NCBI GenBank assembly: GCA_046331175.1
Contig: JAXLRI010000005.1
Span: forward strand, 1 to 64,000
DNA from: JAWKIW01 sp046331175
Lineage (GTDB): Bacteria > Actinomycetota > Acidimicrobiia > Acidimicrobiales > Acidimicrobilacustridaceae
Length of the DNA: 64,000 nucleotides
Direction: 5' to 3'
Part shown: positions 51,865 through 60,198 of the stretch, piece by piece
Layout: each line of letters begins with the position of its first letter
Numbering within the stretch: the stretch's first letter is position 1
The notes under the pieces: generated by a model
What the model saw: only the letters and a program-made list of their open reading frames with translations
Told to the model about the DNA's origin: nothing
Database searches by the model: none
Translations under genes and position numbers: made by a program

Positions 51865-52593
51865 TCAGGTGGACGTGGCCGTCTTCGAGAACACCCGATC
51901 GACCCGCACGATGGTGCCGTCGGGCCTGGAGCGCTCGCACACGATGTGGAGGTGCACGTCATACGCCCCAGCGGTCGGCGTCACCACCGCCTGCCCGGCG
52001 AGGTAGGTGACGGGCTGGGCGGTGCCGACCGGGGCCACGTTCGGCGGGGGCGTCGACAGCGTGATCTCCTTGGTGGCGCACGGGCCCAGACCCTCGGCGT
52101 GGGTGAGCTGGGCGTAGAGCGCACGGCGCTCGCCCGGGACGGGATCCACGTAGAACTGGTAGGCCGGAGCGTCCACGACGTCGACGGTGAAGGCGGCGGG
52201 CGCGCCGGCGAGGGGTGGTCCGTCGTTCGGCACCGACCACGGTCCCACCTCGCCGTGGTACATGCCCGAGGCGTCGTACTCGTGGGCCCGGCACTGGCGG
52301 CTCGGCCACAGCCCGGAACGGCTGGGCAGCTGATCACCGGGGAGGCCGATCCCGCCGAGGTCCCACCGCCACTCGAGCCCGGCGCCGTCGAGCGGGCCCT
52401 CGGGCAGCAGGTAGCGGCTGGTGTCGACGCAGATCTCGGCCACCGAGCCGGCCTCGATGGTCAGGTTCGTGGTGTCGGGCCGGCCTTGGATCCGCACGCA
52501 GCCGCTCGTGGCCAGGGCGGTGGCGCCGGCCAGGGCGATGGCGGCGGCCTGCCGGCGTCGGGTCGTGCCGGTCGTGGTGTGGTCCTCGGTCAT
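51865..52593 (-). CDS. Predicted lipoprotein (possibly Tat-exported)
   Basis: 242 residues. The N-terminus TTRRRQAAAIALAGATALATSGC has a twin arginine and a lipobox ending TSGC; GGAGGAGGAG precedes the ATG. The mature part has several cysteines (EICVDTS, RQCRAHEY, GPCATKE, IVCERSR) that could form disulfides outside the cell, and looks beta-rich. No family recognised. It is followed on the same strand, 77 bases on, by the propeller gene, so the two may form an exported pair. Confidence 0.65.
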   Translation of the reverse strand: MTEDHTTTGTTRRRQAAAIALAGATALATSGCVRIQGRPDTTNLTIEAGSVAEICVDTSRYLLPEGPLDGAGLEWRWDLGGIGLPGDQLPSRSGLWPSRQCRAHEYDASGMYHGEVGPWSVPNDGPPLAGAPAAFTVDVVDAPAYQFYVDPVPGERRALYAQLTHAEGLGPCATKEITLSTPPPNVAPVGTAQPVTYLAGQAVVTPTAGAYDVHLHIVCERSRPDGTIVRVDRVFSKTATST

Positions 52594-52728
52594 GGTGGCT
52601 CCTCCTCCGCTGGCCGGCGCGGTGCCGGTCCTCGGTGGGAGAGAGCCACCCGGCGGCGCGAACGACGTACACGTCTGGCGCGCGGGTCTCGGGCACTCGG
52701 GTGTGGGGCCGGTCGACCCGGCGTCGCC

Positions 52729-54252
52729 TCAGGGCTCGGGGTGCGAGGGCAGGTCGACGGGGCGCACGGCGTCGGCGGGGCCGAGCGAGACGGTGAGCGC
52801 GGGGGTGGCCGGCAGCCGCTCGGGCAGGCGCAGCGACAGGGTGCCGTCGTCGACCGACCACGAGACCTCGTCGGGCGACAGGCCGGCCACCGTCACCTCG
52901 CGCACGTCGGAGGCGTCGACGCCCCACAGCACGACGTCGGGACGGGGCGGCACCTCGAGCAGCACCGCGTGCACGGCGTCGGCGGTGCGGGTGAAGCGCA
53001 CGGGGGTCCCCTGGGCGGTGCGCGACGAGGCGACCTCCCACGGGCGCGACCCGAAGATGGCGCCACCGTTCACGGCGAGCCACTCGCCCAGGGCCCGCAA
53101 CGGGGCCTGCTGCCAGTGGGGGATCGAGCCGTCGGGCTCGGGGCCGATGCCGATGAGCAGGTTGCCGCCCTTGGCCACGATGTCGACGAAGGAGCGCACG
53201 AGGTCGGCGCCGGTGAGCACGTCGGCGGGCCGCTCGTTGCGGTTGGCGCCGAAGCTGTGGCCCACGCCGCGGGTGGACTCCCACTTGGCGGCCTGGATCT
53301 CGTCGTGCTGGGCGTACTCGGGCGTGGTGAAGTCGTGGTGCTTGGGCGTCACGCTGAACGACAGGCCCTTGTACTTCGACGGCAGGATCGGCCAGGCCCG
53401 CTCGACCAGCCAGCTGCCCCCCTTCACGGCAGCGTGGAACGCCCCCTGGGCGACGGGGCCACCGCCCACCGTGCCCTGGGCCCAGCGGTCGTTCACCACG
53501 CCGTCGGGGACGCAATCGTAGTAGTGGGCGAACAGGCCGAGCAGGTCGAGCGGGGTGGGCGCGGCGATGTCGTTCCACAGGACCGACGGCTCGTAGCGGT
53601 CGATCAGCTCGCGGTAGTGGGCGTCGACGTACGCGGCGTACTCGGGGCTCTGGGGGATGGCCAGCAGCGCGGTGCCGGCGTCGCGGATGACGACGTCGTG
53701 GACCGACCAGTCGTAGCCGCCCGAGTAGTAGAGGCCCATCCGCATGCCGGCCGACCGGACCGCGGCGCTCAGGTCGCCGACGAGGTCGCGCGGCGACCGC
53801 CAGGCGTCGCCCCGCACGGGGTGGGGCACGTCGGTGGGCCAGAGGCACCAGCCCTCGTGGTGCTTGGTGGTGAGCACGACGTACTCGGCGCCGGCCGACG
53901 CGCACACCGCCGCGAGGGCGTCGAGGTCGGCGCCGGCCGATGCGGTCGTGAACGGCTCGACGAAGGCGTCGTAGGGGGCATCGCCGTAGACCTCGCGGTG
54001 GTGGGCCGCGGTGGGGCTGCCCGGGATCCGCACGGTGTTGGCGTACCACTCGGCGTAGGGCGAGTTGGCGAGCAGGTGGGCCGGCCCGTGGGCCCGGAGC
54101 ACCGACTGGATGTCGCCCACCTGCGGCGCCCACCCCGGCACCGAGTACAGGCCCCAGTGCAGGAACACGCCGAGCTTGGCGTCGTCGTACCAGGACGGCA
54201 GCGGGCGGTCGGCGAAGCGGTCAGTGGTGCGGCGGTCGGATCGGTCGGCCAT
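52729..54252 (-). CDS. Alpha-L-fucosidase (GH29)
   Basis: 507 residues. The GH29 barrel shows WYDDAKLGVFLHWGLYSVPGWAP, EYVVLTTKHHEGWCLWPT and YSGGYDWSV. Asp228 in YEPSVLWNDIA aligns with the nucleophile. A GNLLIGIGPEPDGSIP turn and a C-terminal beta domain follow. There is no signal peptide, so the enzyme should be cytoplasmic, acting on imported fucosides. A longer start at 54267 adds five residues. It is divergent from the GNAT gene. Confidence 0.87.
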   Translation of the reverse strand: MADRSDRRTTDRFADRPLPSWYDDAKLGVFLHWGLYSVPGWAPQVGDIQSVLRAHGPAHLLANSPYAEWYANTVRIPGSPTAAHHREVYGDAPYDAFVEPFTTASAGADLDALAAVCASAGAEYVVLTTKHHEGWCLWPTDVPHPVRGDAWRSPRDLVGDLSAAVRSAGMRMGLYYSGGYDWSVHDVVIRDAGTALLAIPQSPEYAAYVDAHYRELIDRYEPSVLWNDIAAPTPLDLLGLFAHYYDCVPDGVVNDRWAQGTVGGGPVAQGAFHAAVKGGSWLVERAWPILPSKYKGLSFSVTPKHHDFTTPEYAQHDEIQAAKWESTRGVGHSFGANRNERPADVLTGADLVRSFVDIVAKGGNLLIGIGPEPDGSIPHWQQAPLRALGEWLAVNGGAIFGSRPWEVASSRTAQGTPVRFTRTADAVHAVLLEVPPRPDVVLWGVDASDVREVTVAGLSPDEVSWSVDDGTLSLRLPERLPATPALTVSLGPADAVRPVDLPSHPEP

Positions 54253-54314
54253 GGGGCTGTGTACCACGCGATCGGGCGGGGCGAACCGGTCACCGTCGTG
54301 GGAGGCTGCCGGCC

Positions 54315-54785
54315 GTGGAGATCCGCCGAGCGACCGTCGCCGATCTCGCCACGGTGGTCGACCACCGGGTCGCCTTCGTCGCCGAGGTGCGGGGCCTCGC
54401 CGCCGACCAGGTCGATGCCGCCTTCGTCGAGGCCACCGCGGCGTTCGTGCGCCAGGGGTTCGCCGACGGCTCGCTGCCCACCTGGCTCGCCGTCGACGGC
54501 GACGAGCTGCTGGGCCTGGTGTCGCTGCAGCTGCAGCGGGTGCCGCCCCGCCCCGGCGAGCTGCGGCCCCACGACGGCTACGTGCTCAACATGTACGTGC
54601 TGCCCGGGGCCCGCAGCCGCGGCGTGGGTCGTCGCCTGCTCGACGCCTGCCTGGCGTCGGCCGACGAGCTGGGCGTGCGCCGCTTCCACCTGGTGGCCAC
54701 CGACGACGGTCGGCCGCTCTACGAGTCGGCCGGCTTCGCCGTCAACCCCACGGTGCTCGAGCGCGCCGTGGCCCCACCCACCTGA
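54315..54785 (+). CDS. GNAT-family N-acetyltransferase
   Basis: 156 residues from GTG 54315, GAGGCT 7 bases before it. The acetyl-CoA motif is YVLPGARSRGVGRRLLDAC; the core has IRRATVADL at the N-terminus and RPLYESAGFAVNPT at the end. Substrate unknown. Convergent with the next gene. Confidence 0.83.
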   Translation: MEIRRATVADLATVVDHRVAFVAEVRGLAADQVDAAFVEATAAFVRQGFADGSLPTWLAVDGDELLGLVSLQLQRVPPRPGELRPHDGYVLNMYVLPGARSRGVGRRLLDACLASADELGVRRFHLVATDDGRPLYESAGFAVNPTVLERAVAPPT

Positions 54786-54795
54786 GCGGGCGCCG

Positions 54796-55275
54796 TCAGC
54801 GCTCCGGCTCGAGGCGGAACACCCGCAGGTCGCGGTGGGCGCGCTCCTCGTAGCCGGCGTAGGGCGGCCACACCTTGATCATGCGGGGCCACACCTCGGC
54901 CTTCTCCTCGGGGCTGAGCAGCTGCGCGGTCATCGCCACCTCGGACCCCTTGTGCCGGACCTTGGCCTGCGGGTGCTTCAGGAGGTTGGCGGTCCAGGCG
55001 GGGTGGTTGGGCTTGCCGTAGTTCGAGCCGACCACGAGGAAGCCGCCGTCCATCGGTACGGCGGCCAGGGGCGTCTCCCGCTCGAGGCCGGTCTTGGCGC
55101 CGACCGTGACCAGCACGATGCCGGGCACCAGCGAGTCGCTGAGCATGAGGCGGCCCTTGCTGACCCGGCTGAGGAACCGGTCGAGCGGAGGGACGAAGTA
55201 CGGGGCGATCTTGGCGAACGTCGGGCTGCCGGCGAGCTTCTGCACGACCTTGCCGACCGGGCTGTCGAGGCGCAT
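54796..55275 (-). CDS. F420-type (DDN-like) nitroreductase family protein
   Basis: 159 residues from ATG 55275, with TAGCGT 7 bases before it on the minus strand (leaderless). The split beta-barrel of the deazaflavin-dependent nitroreductase family is visible in LVTVGAKTGLERETPLAAVP, FLVVGSNYGKPNHPAWTANL and KHPQAKV. Such proteins use F420H2 or related cofactors to reduce nitro, quinone or unsaturated compounds. Many actinobacteria hold several copies. Confidence 0.84.
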   Translation of the reverse strand: MRLDSPVGKVVQKLAGSPTFAKIAPYFVPPLDRFLSRVSKGRLMLSDSLVPGIVLVTVGAKTGLERETPLAAVPMDGGFLVVGSNYGKPNHPAWTANLLKHPQAKVRHKGSEVAMTAQLLSPEEKAEVWPRMIKVWPPYAGYEERAHRDLRVFRLEPER

Positions 55276-55366
55276 CGCCCGCACGCTACGGGCCCGGCGC
55301 GCCGCGGCGCCAGGGGCGCGAGACTGGCCGCGACCGCCGCCGGGCGGCTCCGAGGAGGTCCGATCC

Positions 55367-56095
55367 ATGACCAGCGACCCCGACGGCGCCACCGTCGACG
55401 ATCACGACCTGGACGGCTTCGACCCCTACGACGCCTTCGACGCCGAGGCGGTCCGGGTCCGGGCCTTCCTCGAGGGGCTCGACGACGTGGGCTGGTCGGC
55501 GCCGACGCGCTGCGCCCTGTGGGACCGTCGGGCGCTCGCCGCCCACCTCGACGCGACCGAGGACTACCACCGCGCCTGCCTCGACGACACGCTCGGCGTG
55601 CTGATGCAGCGCTACCTCGACGCCGGCGTGACGGGGATGGACGACGCCAACCGCTTCGGCGTGCAGGAGCGGGCGGGGCTGCCGGCGGCCGAGGTCGTGG
55701 CCACCTGGGCGGCGCGCAACGCCGACACCCGGCGCCGGCTCCGCGAGCGCGACGGGGAGCTCATGTCGACCATGGCCGGCCCGTACCCGGTGCGGTGGCA
55801 GGCGTTCCACATCGCCGACGAGCTGGCCACCCACGCCGACGACCTCGGCGTCCCGGTGCCCGACGACGAGGTGGCGGCGCGACGGGTGTGGCGGGCCGCC
55901 TTCGCCCGGTTCGCGCTCCACGAGTCGCACCCCGACGTCGCTCCGCAGGTGGTCGCCGGTGGCACCGGGGTCACCGTCGGCGGCCAGGTGGTGGTCGTCG
56001 ACGATGCCAGCCTCATCGACGTCGTGATGGGGCGCGAGCCCACCGGTGGTCCGGTGGACGCCGACGTGCGGTCGGCCCTCGCCCTGATGGCCTGA
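55367..56095 (+). CDS. Maleylpyruvate isomerase/DinB-like family protein
   Basis: 242 residues from ATG 55367, with CGAGGAGGT ahead. The N-terminal helical bundle of the mycothiol-dependent maleylpyruvate isomerase/DinB superfamily has ALWDRRALAAHLDATEDYH and WQAFHIADELATHADDL, carrying the three metal-binding histidines. A smaller C-terminal domain follows. Members transfer or isomerise with low-molecular-weight thiols; the true substrate is unknown. Confidence 0.72.
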   Translation: MTSDPDGATVDDHDLDGFDPYDAFDAEAVRVRAFLEGLDDVGWSAPTRCALWDRRALAAHLDATEDYHRACLDDTLGVLMQRYLDAGVTGMDDANRFGVQERAGLPAAEVVATWAARNADTRRRLRERDGELMSTMAGPYPVRWQAFHIADELATHADDLGVPVPDDEVAARRVWRAAFARFALHESHPDVAPQVVAGGTGVTVGGQVVVVDDASLIDVVMGREPTGGPVDADVRSALALMA

Positions 56096-56108
56096 CCGTC
56101 GCCGAGGG

Positions 56109-57563
56109 TCAGGGGCGGACCGTCGTGCCCGTGGCGCCACCGGCCGCCACCGGCACGGTCGTCCCCGGCGCACCGGCAGTGGCCGGCGCGCCCGGCACCG
56201 ACCCTGGCGACGGGCTGAGGGTCAGCGGCGGCTGGCCGCACGTGCTGGGGGCCGGCTCGCCGGCGAATCGGGCCTCGATCCACGCCACCGTCGCGTCGGC
56301 CATGGCGAAGCCCGCGCCGGTGTGGGGCACGCCCGGCATCACCGCGGTCTCCACGGTGGCCCCGCGCTGGCACAGCTGCTCGGTGAAGGCCACGGTGACG
56401 TCCTCCCACACCACGTTGTCCTGGTCGCCCACGGCGATGAAGATGGGCGCAGGGATCGGCGTGGCCCCCGGCGTGTTCTGGGCCAGGTAGGTGGTCCACG
56501 GCGGGGTGGTGGTGGGGTCCTGGGTGACGAAGCGGAAGCGCAGGGCCTCGGCCTCGGGCAGGTCGAGGGCGGCCTGGGGCTCGGTCTCGATGCACTGGGC
56601 GGCGACCCGGGCGATCAGGGGCTGGGCACCGGTGGTGGTGATCGCGCGGTAGTCGACCCCGGGGTACACATCGGACCACGAGACCACGGCCATCGGCAGC
56701 AGGATCCCGCCGGCCAGGGTGCCGAGGTCGCGGTTCACGAGGGTGGCGAGGTCGGTCGCCGGGGCCGCGGCGGTGACCCCGACCAGCTGGAGCTCGGGCG
56801 CGTACGTGGCAGCCAGCTGACCGGCGAACAGCGAGGCCTGGCCGCCCTGGGAGTGGCCCCACGTCGCGAAGCGGGTGTCGGCGTGGGCGCCGTCGAGGGA
56901 CCGGGCGGCACGCACGGCGTCGAGCACGGCCCGGCCCTCGCTCTCGCCCACGAGGTAGGGGTGCATCCCGGGCGTGCCCAACCCCGGGTAGTCCGTGGCC
57001 ACCACCACCTGGCCGTGCTGCAGGAAGCCCACCAACCCGGGGATGGTCTGGGCCACGGTGGACGAGTAGATCGAGGGGGCGCACCAGTCGGCGACGCCGG
57101 TGGTGGGGTGGGCCCACGCCACGACGTCGCGGGCGCCGGTGGTCGGCGCCGCGGTGGGGGCGAACACGACCCCGCTGACCGCCACCGGCTGCCCGTCGAG
57201 GCCGGTGGAGGTGTAGAGGATCTTCCAGCCGGTGCTGCCGGGCGGGGCACCGGCGATCGGCTCGGTGCGCAGCAGGGTGCCCGGCGTCGAGGGCAGGTCG
57301 GCCGGGGGGGAGTAGAACGCGCCCGGCGCCGGCGGTTCGATGCGCAGGTACGTCCACCCCAGCAGCAGGGCCAGGACGAGCAGGGCGACCAGCGCCACGG
57401 GGCGGGCCCGGTGGTGGCGCCGGTGCAGGTCGGCGGCCACGGCCTCGTCGTCGGCGGTGGTGGGCTCGGCGGTGGTGGGCTCGTCGGCGGCGGGCTCGGC
57501 GGTGGTGGGCTCGGCGGCGGTGGGCTCGGCGCCGGGCGGTTCGGTCGGGTCCCCGTCGGTCAT
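56109..57563 (-). CDS. Membrane-anchored secretory lipase family protein
   Basis: 484 residues. A cytoplasmic-looking N-terminus of TTAEP/TAAEP repeats (about residues 10-40) is followed by a signal anchor (VALVALLVLALLLGWTYL) and an alpha/beta-hydrolase of the LIP family. Nucleophile elbow GHSQGG, VVATDYPGLGTPGMHPYL, VGDQDNVVWED with the acid, and PGVPHTG with the His complete the triad. It also has paired cysteines. TAGGGT lies 8 bases before the ATG, part of a back-to-back leaderless promoter pair with the 57608 gene. Confidence 0.84.
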   Translation of the reverse strand: MTDGDPTEPPGAEPTAAEPTTAEPAADEPTTAEPTTADDEAVAADLHRRHHRARPVALVALLVLALLLGWTYLRIEPPAPGAFYSPPADLPSTPGTLLRTEPIAGAPPGSTGWKILYTSTGLDGQPVAVSGVVFAPTAAPTTGARDVVAWAHPTTGVADWCAPSIYSSTVAQTIPGLVGFLQHGQVVVATDYPGLGTPGMHPYLVGESEGRAVLDAVRAARSLDGAHADTRFATWGHSQGGQASLFAGQLAATYAPELQLVGVTAAAPATDLATLVNRDLGTLAGGILLPMAVVSWSDVYPGVDYRAITTTGAQPLIARVAAQCIETEPQAALDLPEAEALRFRFVTQDPTTTPPWTTYLAQNTPGATPIPAPIFIAVGDQDNVVWEDVTVAFTEQLCQRGATVETAVMPGVPHTGAGFAMADATVAWIEARFAGEPAPSTCGQPPLTLSPSPGSVPGAPATAGAPGTTVPVAAGGATGTTVRP

Positions 57564-57571
57564 GGCCGGTG

Positions 57572-57601
57572 ACCCTACGCGTCGCAGGAGTCGCGTACGG
57601 T
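57572..57601. promoter_or_regulatory. Divergent leaderless promoter pair
   Basis: Only 44 bases separate the two start codons. The minus-strand TAGGGT (57577 to 57572) is 8 bases from ATG 57563; the plus-strand TACGGT (57596-57601) is 6 bases from ATG 57608. The two boxes are 18 bases apart, so their -35 regions overlap. Confidence 0.7.
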
Positions 57602-57607
57602 GCCCCC

Positions 57608-58402
57608 ATGCCGTGGCGCGACTGGTTCGGAGGGCAACGCCGGCCCCGCTTCGACGGCACCACGGGCCGGCCCACCTCGAGCAACGGCGCGTCGTCGTTC
57701 CACCTGTTCTGGGAGGCCGGCGGTGGGCCCTGGGCGGCGGCCGAGGCCGTGCTCGAGGTCGTCGAGGCGCCCCAGGTCCCCGAGCTGCACTTCTGGGCGC
57801 TGCAGGTGTCCTTCACCGACGGTCGGGGCGGCAGCGGCGGCGGGGCCCACCTGGGCCTGCAGTGGTACCCGATCCACCCGGGGTCGACCGCGGTGAACTG
57901 GGGTGGCTACGGCGGCGGGGGTGGCGAGCTCGACGGGTCCGGCTCGGCCCTGCCGAGCACGCCGGGCAACGTGAACACCCGCGACTACGCGTGGCGACCC
58001 GGGCGCCCGTACCGGCTCCGGGTCGCGGCGGCACCGCCCGACGGTCAGGCCGCCGCGCCGGCCGGCACCACGGCCTGGCGGGGAACGGTCACCGACCTGG
58101 TCGACGGCACCACCACCGTCGTGCGCGACCTCTACGCCGCCGGCACCCACCTCGACGGGCCGATGGTGTGGTCCGAGGTCTTCGCCCCGTGCGACGCACC
58201 GTCCAGCGCCGTGCGCTGGAGCGGCCTCGTGCTCGAGGCCGCCGACGGCCGGCGCACCGAGGTCGCCGCGGTGCGGGTCAACTACCAGTCCGTGCCCGAA
58301 GGCGGCTGCACCACGACCGACGTGCGACCCGCCGGCCCCGGTGCCTTCGTCCAGGCCACGGGGACCACCCGCACCACCGCCACGGGGGCTCGGCTGCCGT
58401 GA
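57608..58402 (+). CDS. Unknown beta-rich protein
   Basis: 264 residues, no signal peptide. The first third has FHLFWEAGGGPWAAAEAVLEVVEAPQ, ELHFWALQVSF and a Gly-rich GGSGGGAHLGLQWYP segment; later strands include YRLRVAAAP and SGLVLEAADG. Overall it looks like a beta-sandwich. No family recognised with confidence. Its stop overlaps the GTG of the DMT transporter gene (GTGA), so the two are coupled. Confidence 0.6.
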   Translation: MPWRDWFGGQRRPRFDGTTGRPTSSNGASSFHLFWEAGGGPWAAAEAVLEVVEAPQVPELHFWALQVSFTDGRGGSGGGAHLGLQWYPIHPGSTAVNWGGYGGGGGELDGSGSALPSTPGNVNTRDYAWRPGRPYRLRVAAAPPDGQAAAPAGTTAWRGTVTDLVDGTTTVVRDLYAAGTHLDGPMVWSEVFAPCDAPSSAVRWSGLVLEAADGRRTEVAAVRVNYQSVPEGGCTTTDVRPAGPGAFVQATGTTRTTATGARLP

Positions 58403-59364
58403 GCGCCTCGGCCGTCGTCTCGGCGGTGCTCGCCCTGGTGGCGGCCGGCCTGTTCGCGGTGTCGCTCGCCTTCCAGCAGCGGGGCAACCTGCAGGCGCTG
58501 CGGGGGGAGGGGCGGTCCCGGAACCAGCTGCTGGCCACCGTGCTGCAGCCGTGGTGGTTCGGCGGCATCGCCCTGAGCCTCGTCGGCTTCGTCATCTACG
58601 CCGTGGCGCTGAACCTCGGTTCGCTCACCGTCGCCCAGCCGCTGCAGGTCACCCAGCTGATCTTCACCGTCCCGCTCGGGGCCTGGGTCGCCGGCACGGC
58701 CGTCGAGCGGGGCGAGTGGCGCGGCGCTGTGCTCGTGGTCGGTGGGCTGGCGGCCTTCCTCGTGGTGCTGGCCCCCCAGGCCAACGACGCCGTGGGCTCC
58801 CGCTCGTCGTGGGCGGTGGCCGTGCCGGTCGTCGTCGGCCTGGCGGTCGTCGCCTTCGTGGCCGGCCGGGCCCTGCCCGACCTTCGCGCCGCCCTGTGGG
58901 GGGCGACCGCCGGCCTGGTGCTCGGCCTGCAGGGCGCGGTGCTGAAGGAGGCCAGCGCCACCGTGGCCGGCGGCCTCGACCTCGGCGATCCCGTCGGCCT
59001 GTGGTCGCTGCCCGCCGTCGGCGTCTTGAGCCTGGCCGGCACGTTCATCGCCAACCTCGCCCTGCGGGCGGGGCGCCTCTCGGCGGCCCAGACCACCCTG
59101 GCCGGGGTGCCGCCCCTGCTCGGCGTGGTGCTCGGCCTGGCCGTGTTCGGCGAGCAGGTGCGCACCGCGCCGCTCGCGCTGGTCGCCGCCGCTGCGGCCA
59201 TGGCGGTGTGCCTCGTCGGGGTGTCGATGCTGGCCCGCTCGCCGTCGCTGCTCGCCCTCACCGACGACGGCGCCGGCCACGAGGGTGGAGCGCGGGGCGC
59301 CGCGACCGGGTCCGCGGACGCCGGCGGCGCGGCGTCGGGCTACGGCCAGTCGTCGCGCTCGTAG
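58399..59364 (+). CDS. DMT-superfamily membrane protein
   Basis: 321 residues with nine or ten hydrophobic segments. The start VSASAVVSAVLALVAAGLFAVSLAFQQRG and the LNLGSLTVAQPLQVTQLIFTVPLGA helix pair are typical of drug/metabolite-transporter (EamA/NIPA-like) proteins. The duplicated half has a matching RLSAAQTTLAGVPPLLGVVLG. Transport substrate unknown. The C-terminus is Gly/Ala/Ser-rich. Its last 25 bases overlap the 3' end of the convergent NUDIX gene. Confidence 0.78.
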   Translation: MSASAVVSAVLALVAAGLFAVSLAFQQRGNLQALRGEGRSRNQLLATVLQPWWFGGIALSLVGFVIYAVALNLGSLTVAQPLQVTQLIFTVPLGAWVAGTAVERGEWRGAVLVVGGLAAFLVVLAPQANDAVGSRSSWAVAVPVVVGLAVVAFVAGRALPDLRAALWGATAGLVLGLQGAVLKEASATVAGGLDLGDPVGLWSLPAVGVLSLAGTFIANLALRAGRLSAAQTTLAGVPPLLGVVLGLAVFGEQVRTAPLALVAAAAAMAVCLVGVSMLARSPSLLALTDDGAGHEGGARGAATGSADAGGAASGYGQSSRS

Positions 59365-60068
59365 CGCCACCCCGACGACAGCATCCACAGCCGGTGGCGG
59401 CCGCCCGGCTTGGCCGGGTCGGGCTCGTCGTCGTCGTAGGCGGCGTCGCCGTGGTAGAGCGCCACCGCGCCGTCGTCGACGAGGGCGAAGCGGGTGGCGA
59501 AGCGCTCGGGTTCGGCGGCGGCGAAGCCGGCCAGCGCTTCGTCGACGGTGCCGAAGCGGGCCAGCTGCTCGAGGGTGATCCAGGTGGGTGGGGCCAGCTC
59601 GATCTCCAGCGCGTTGCGGCGGGCCAGGGCATCGGCGGGCCGGGCCCAGCCGTGCTCGTGGATCTCGCCGCCGTCGATGGTGACCTCGGCGACGCCGTGG
59701 TCCGGCGCCGGCGCGGCGAAGAACCAGGTGGCGTACCGCTTGATCGACACCGGCGGCGGCGTCCAGTGCGAGAACCACACCAGCGACGACGGGTCGAGCA
59801 CGACGGCGGCCTCCTCGAGGGCCTCGCGCACGGCCGCCCGGCGAGCGGGCGGCTCGTCGTCGTCGCCGTCGGCGGGGGAGCGGTCGTCGTCGTCGACCCG
59901 CCCGCCCGGGAACACCCACATGCCGCCGGCGAACTCGAGGGCGGCGTTGCGCCGCAGCAGCAGCGTCTCGAGGCCGTCGGGGCCGTCGCGCAGCACCACC
60001 ACGGTGGCCGCCGGGATGGGCTCGGGGACCTCGTCGGGCTCGGTGAACCCCGGCCGGATGGTGGGCAT
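59340..60068 (-). CDS. NUDIX hydrolase with interrupted Nudix box
   Basis: 242 residues from ATG 60068; TACGAT is 6 bases before it on the minus strand. A Nudix fold with an unusual box: GGRVDDDD, then an acidic insert (RSPADGDDDEPPARR), then AAVREALEEAAVVL with the catalytic glutamates. FAGGMWVFPGGRV and the SHWTPPP and WARPADALAR segments resemble the NUDT7/NUDT19-type coenzyme A diphosphatases. The function is only suggested by that likeness. It overlaps the convergent DMT gene by 25 bases. Confidence 0.75.
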   Translation of the reverse strand: MPTIRPGFTEPDEVPEPIPAATVVVLRDGPDGLETLLLRRNAALEFAGGMWVFPGGRVDDDDRSPADGDDDEPPARRAAVREALEEAAVVLDPSSLVWFSHWTPPPVSIKRYATWFFAAPAPDHGVAEVTIDGGEIHEHGWARPADALARRNALEIELAPPTWITLEQLARFGTVDEALAGFAAAEPERFATRFALVDDGAVALYHGDAAYDDDEPDPAKPGGRHRLWMLSSGWRYERDDWP

Positions 60069-60156
60069 CGCCGGATCGTACCGGTCGCCGTGCACCGGCC
60101 GTCCCGCCTCCGTCCCGCCCCGGGCCCGCCTCCGGGCCGCCCGGATCGGTCGCCTA

Positions 60157-60171
60157 GTGGTCCGTCGCTGA
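60157..60171 (+). repeat. IS630 left terminal inverted repeat
   Basis: Begins GTGGT-C-CGTCGC. It pairs with the right end at 61294-61308; one mismatch at base 6 and another near base 13. Confidence 0.8.
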
Positions 60172-60198
60172 AATAGCGACACGGGTTAGGTTGGGGGC

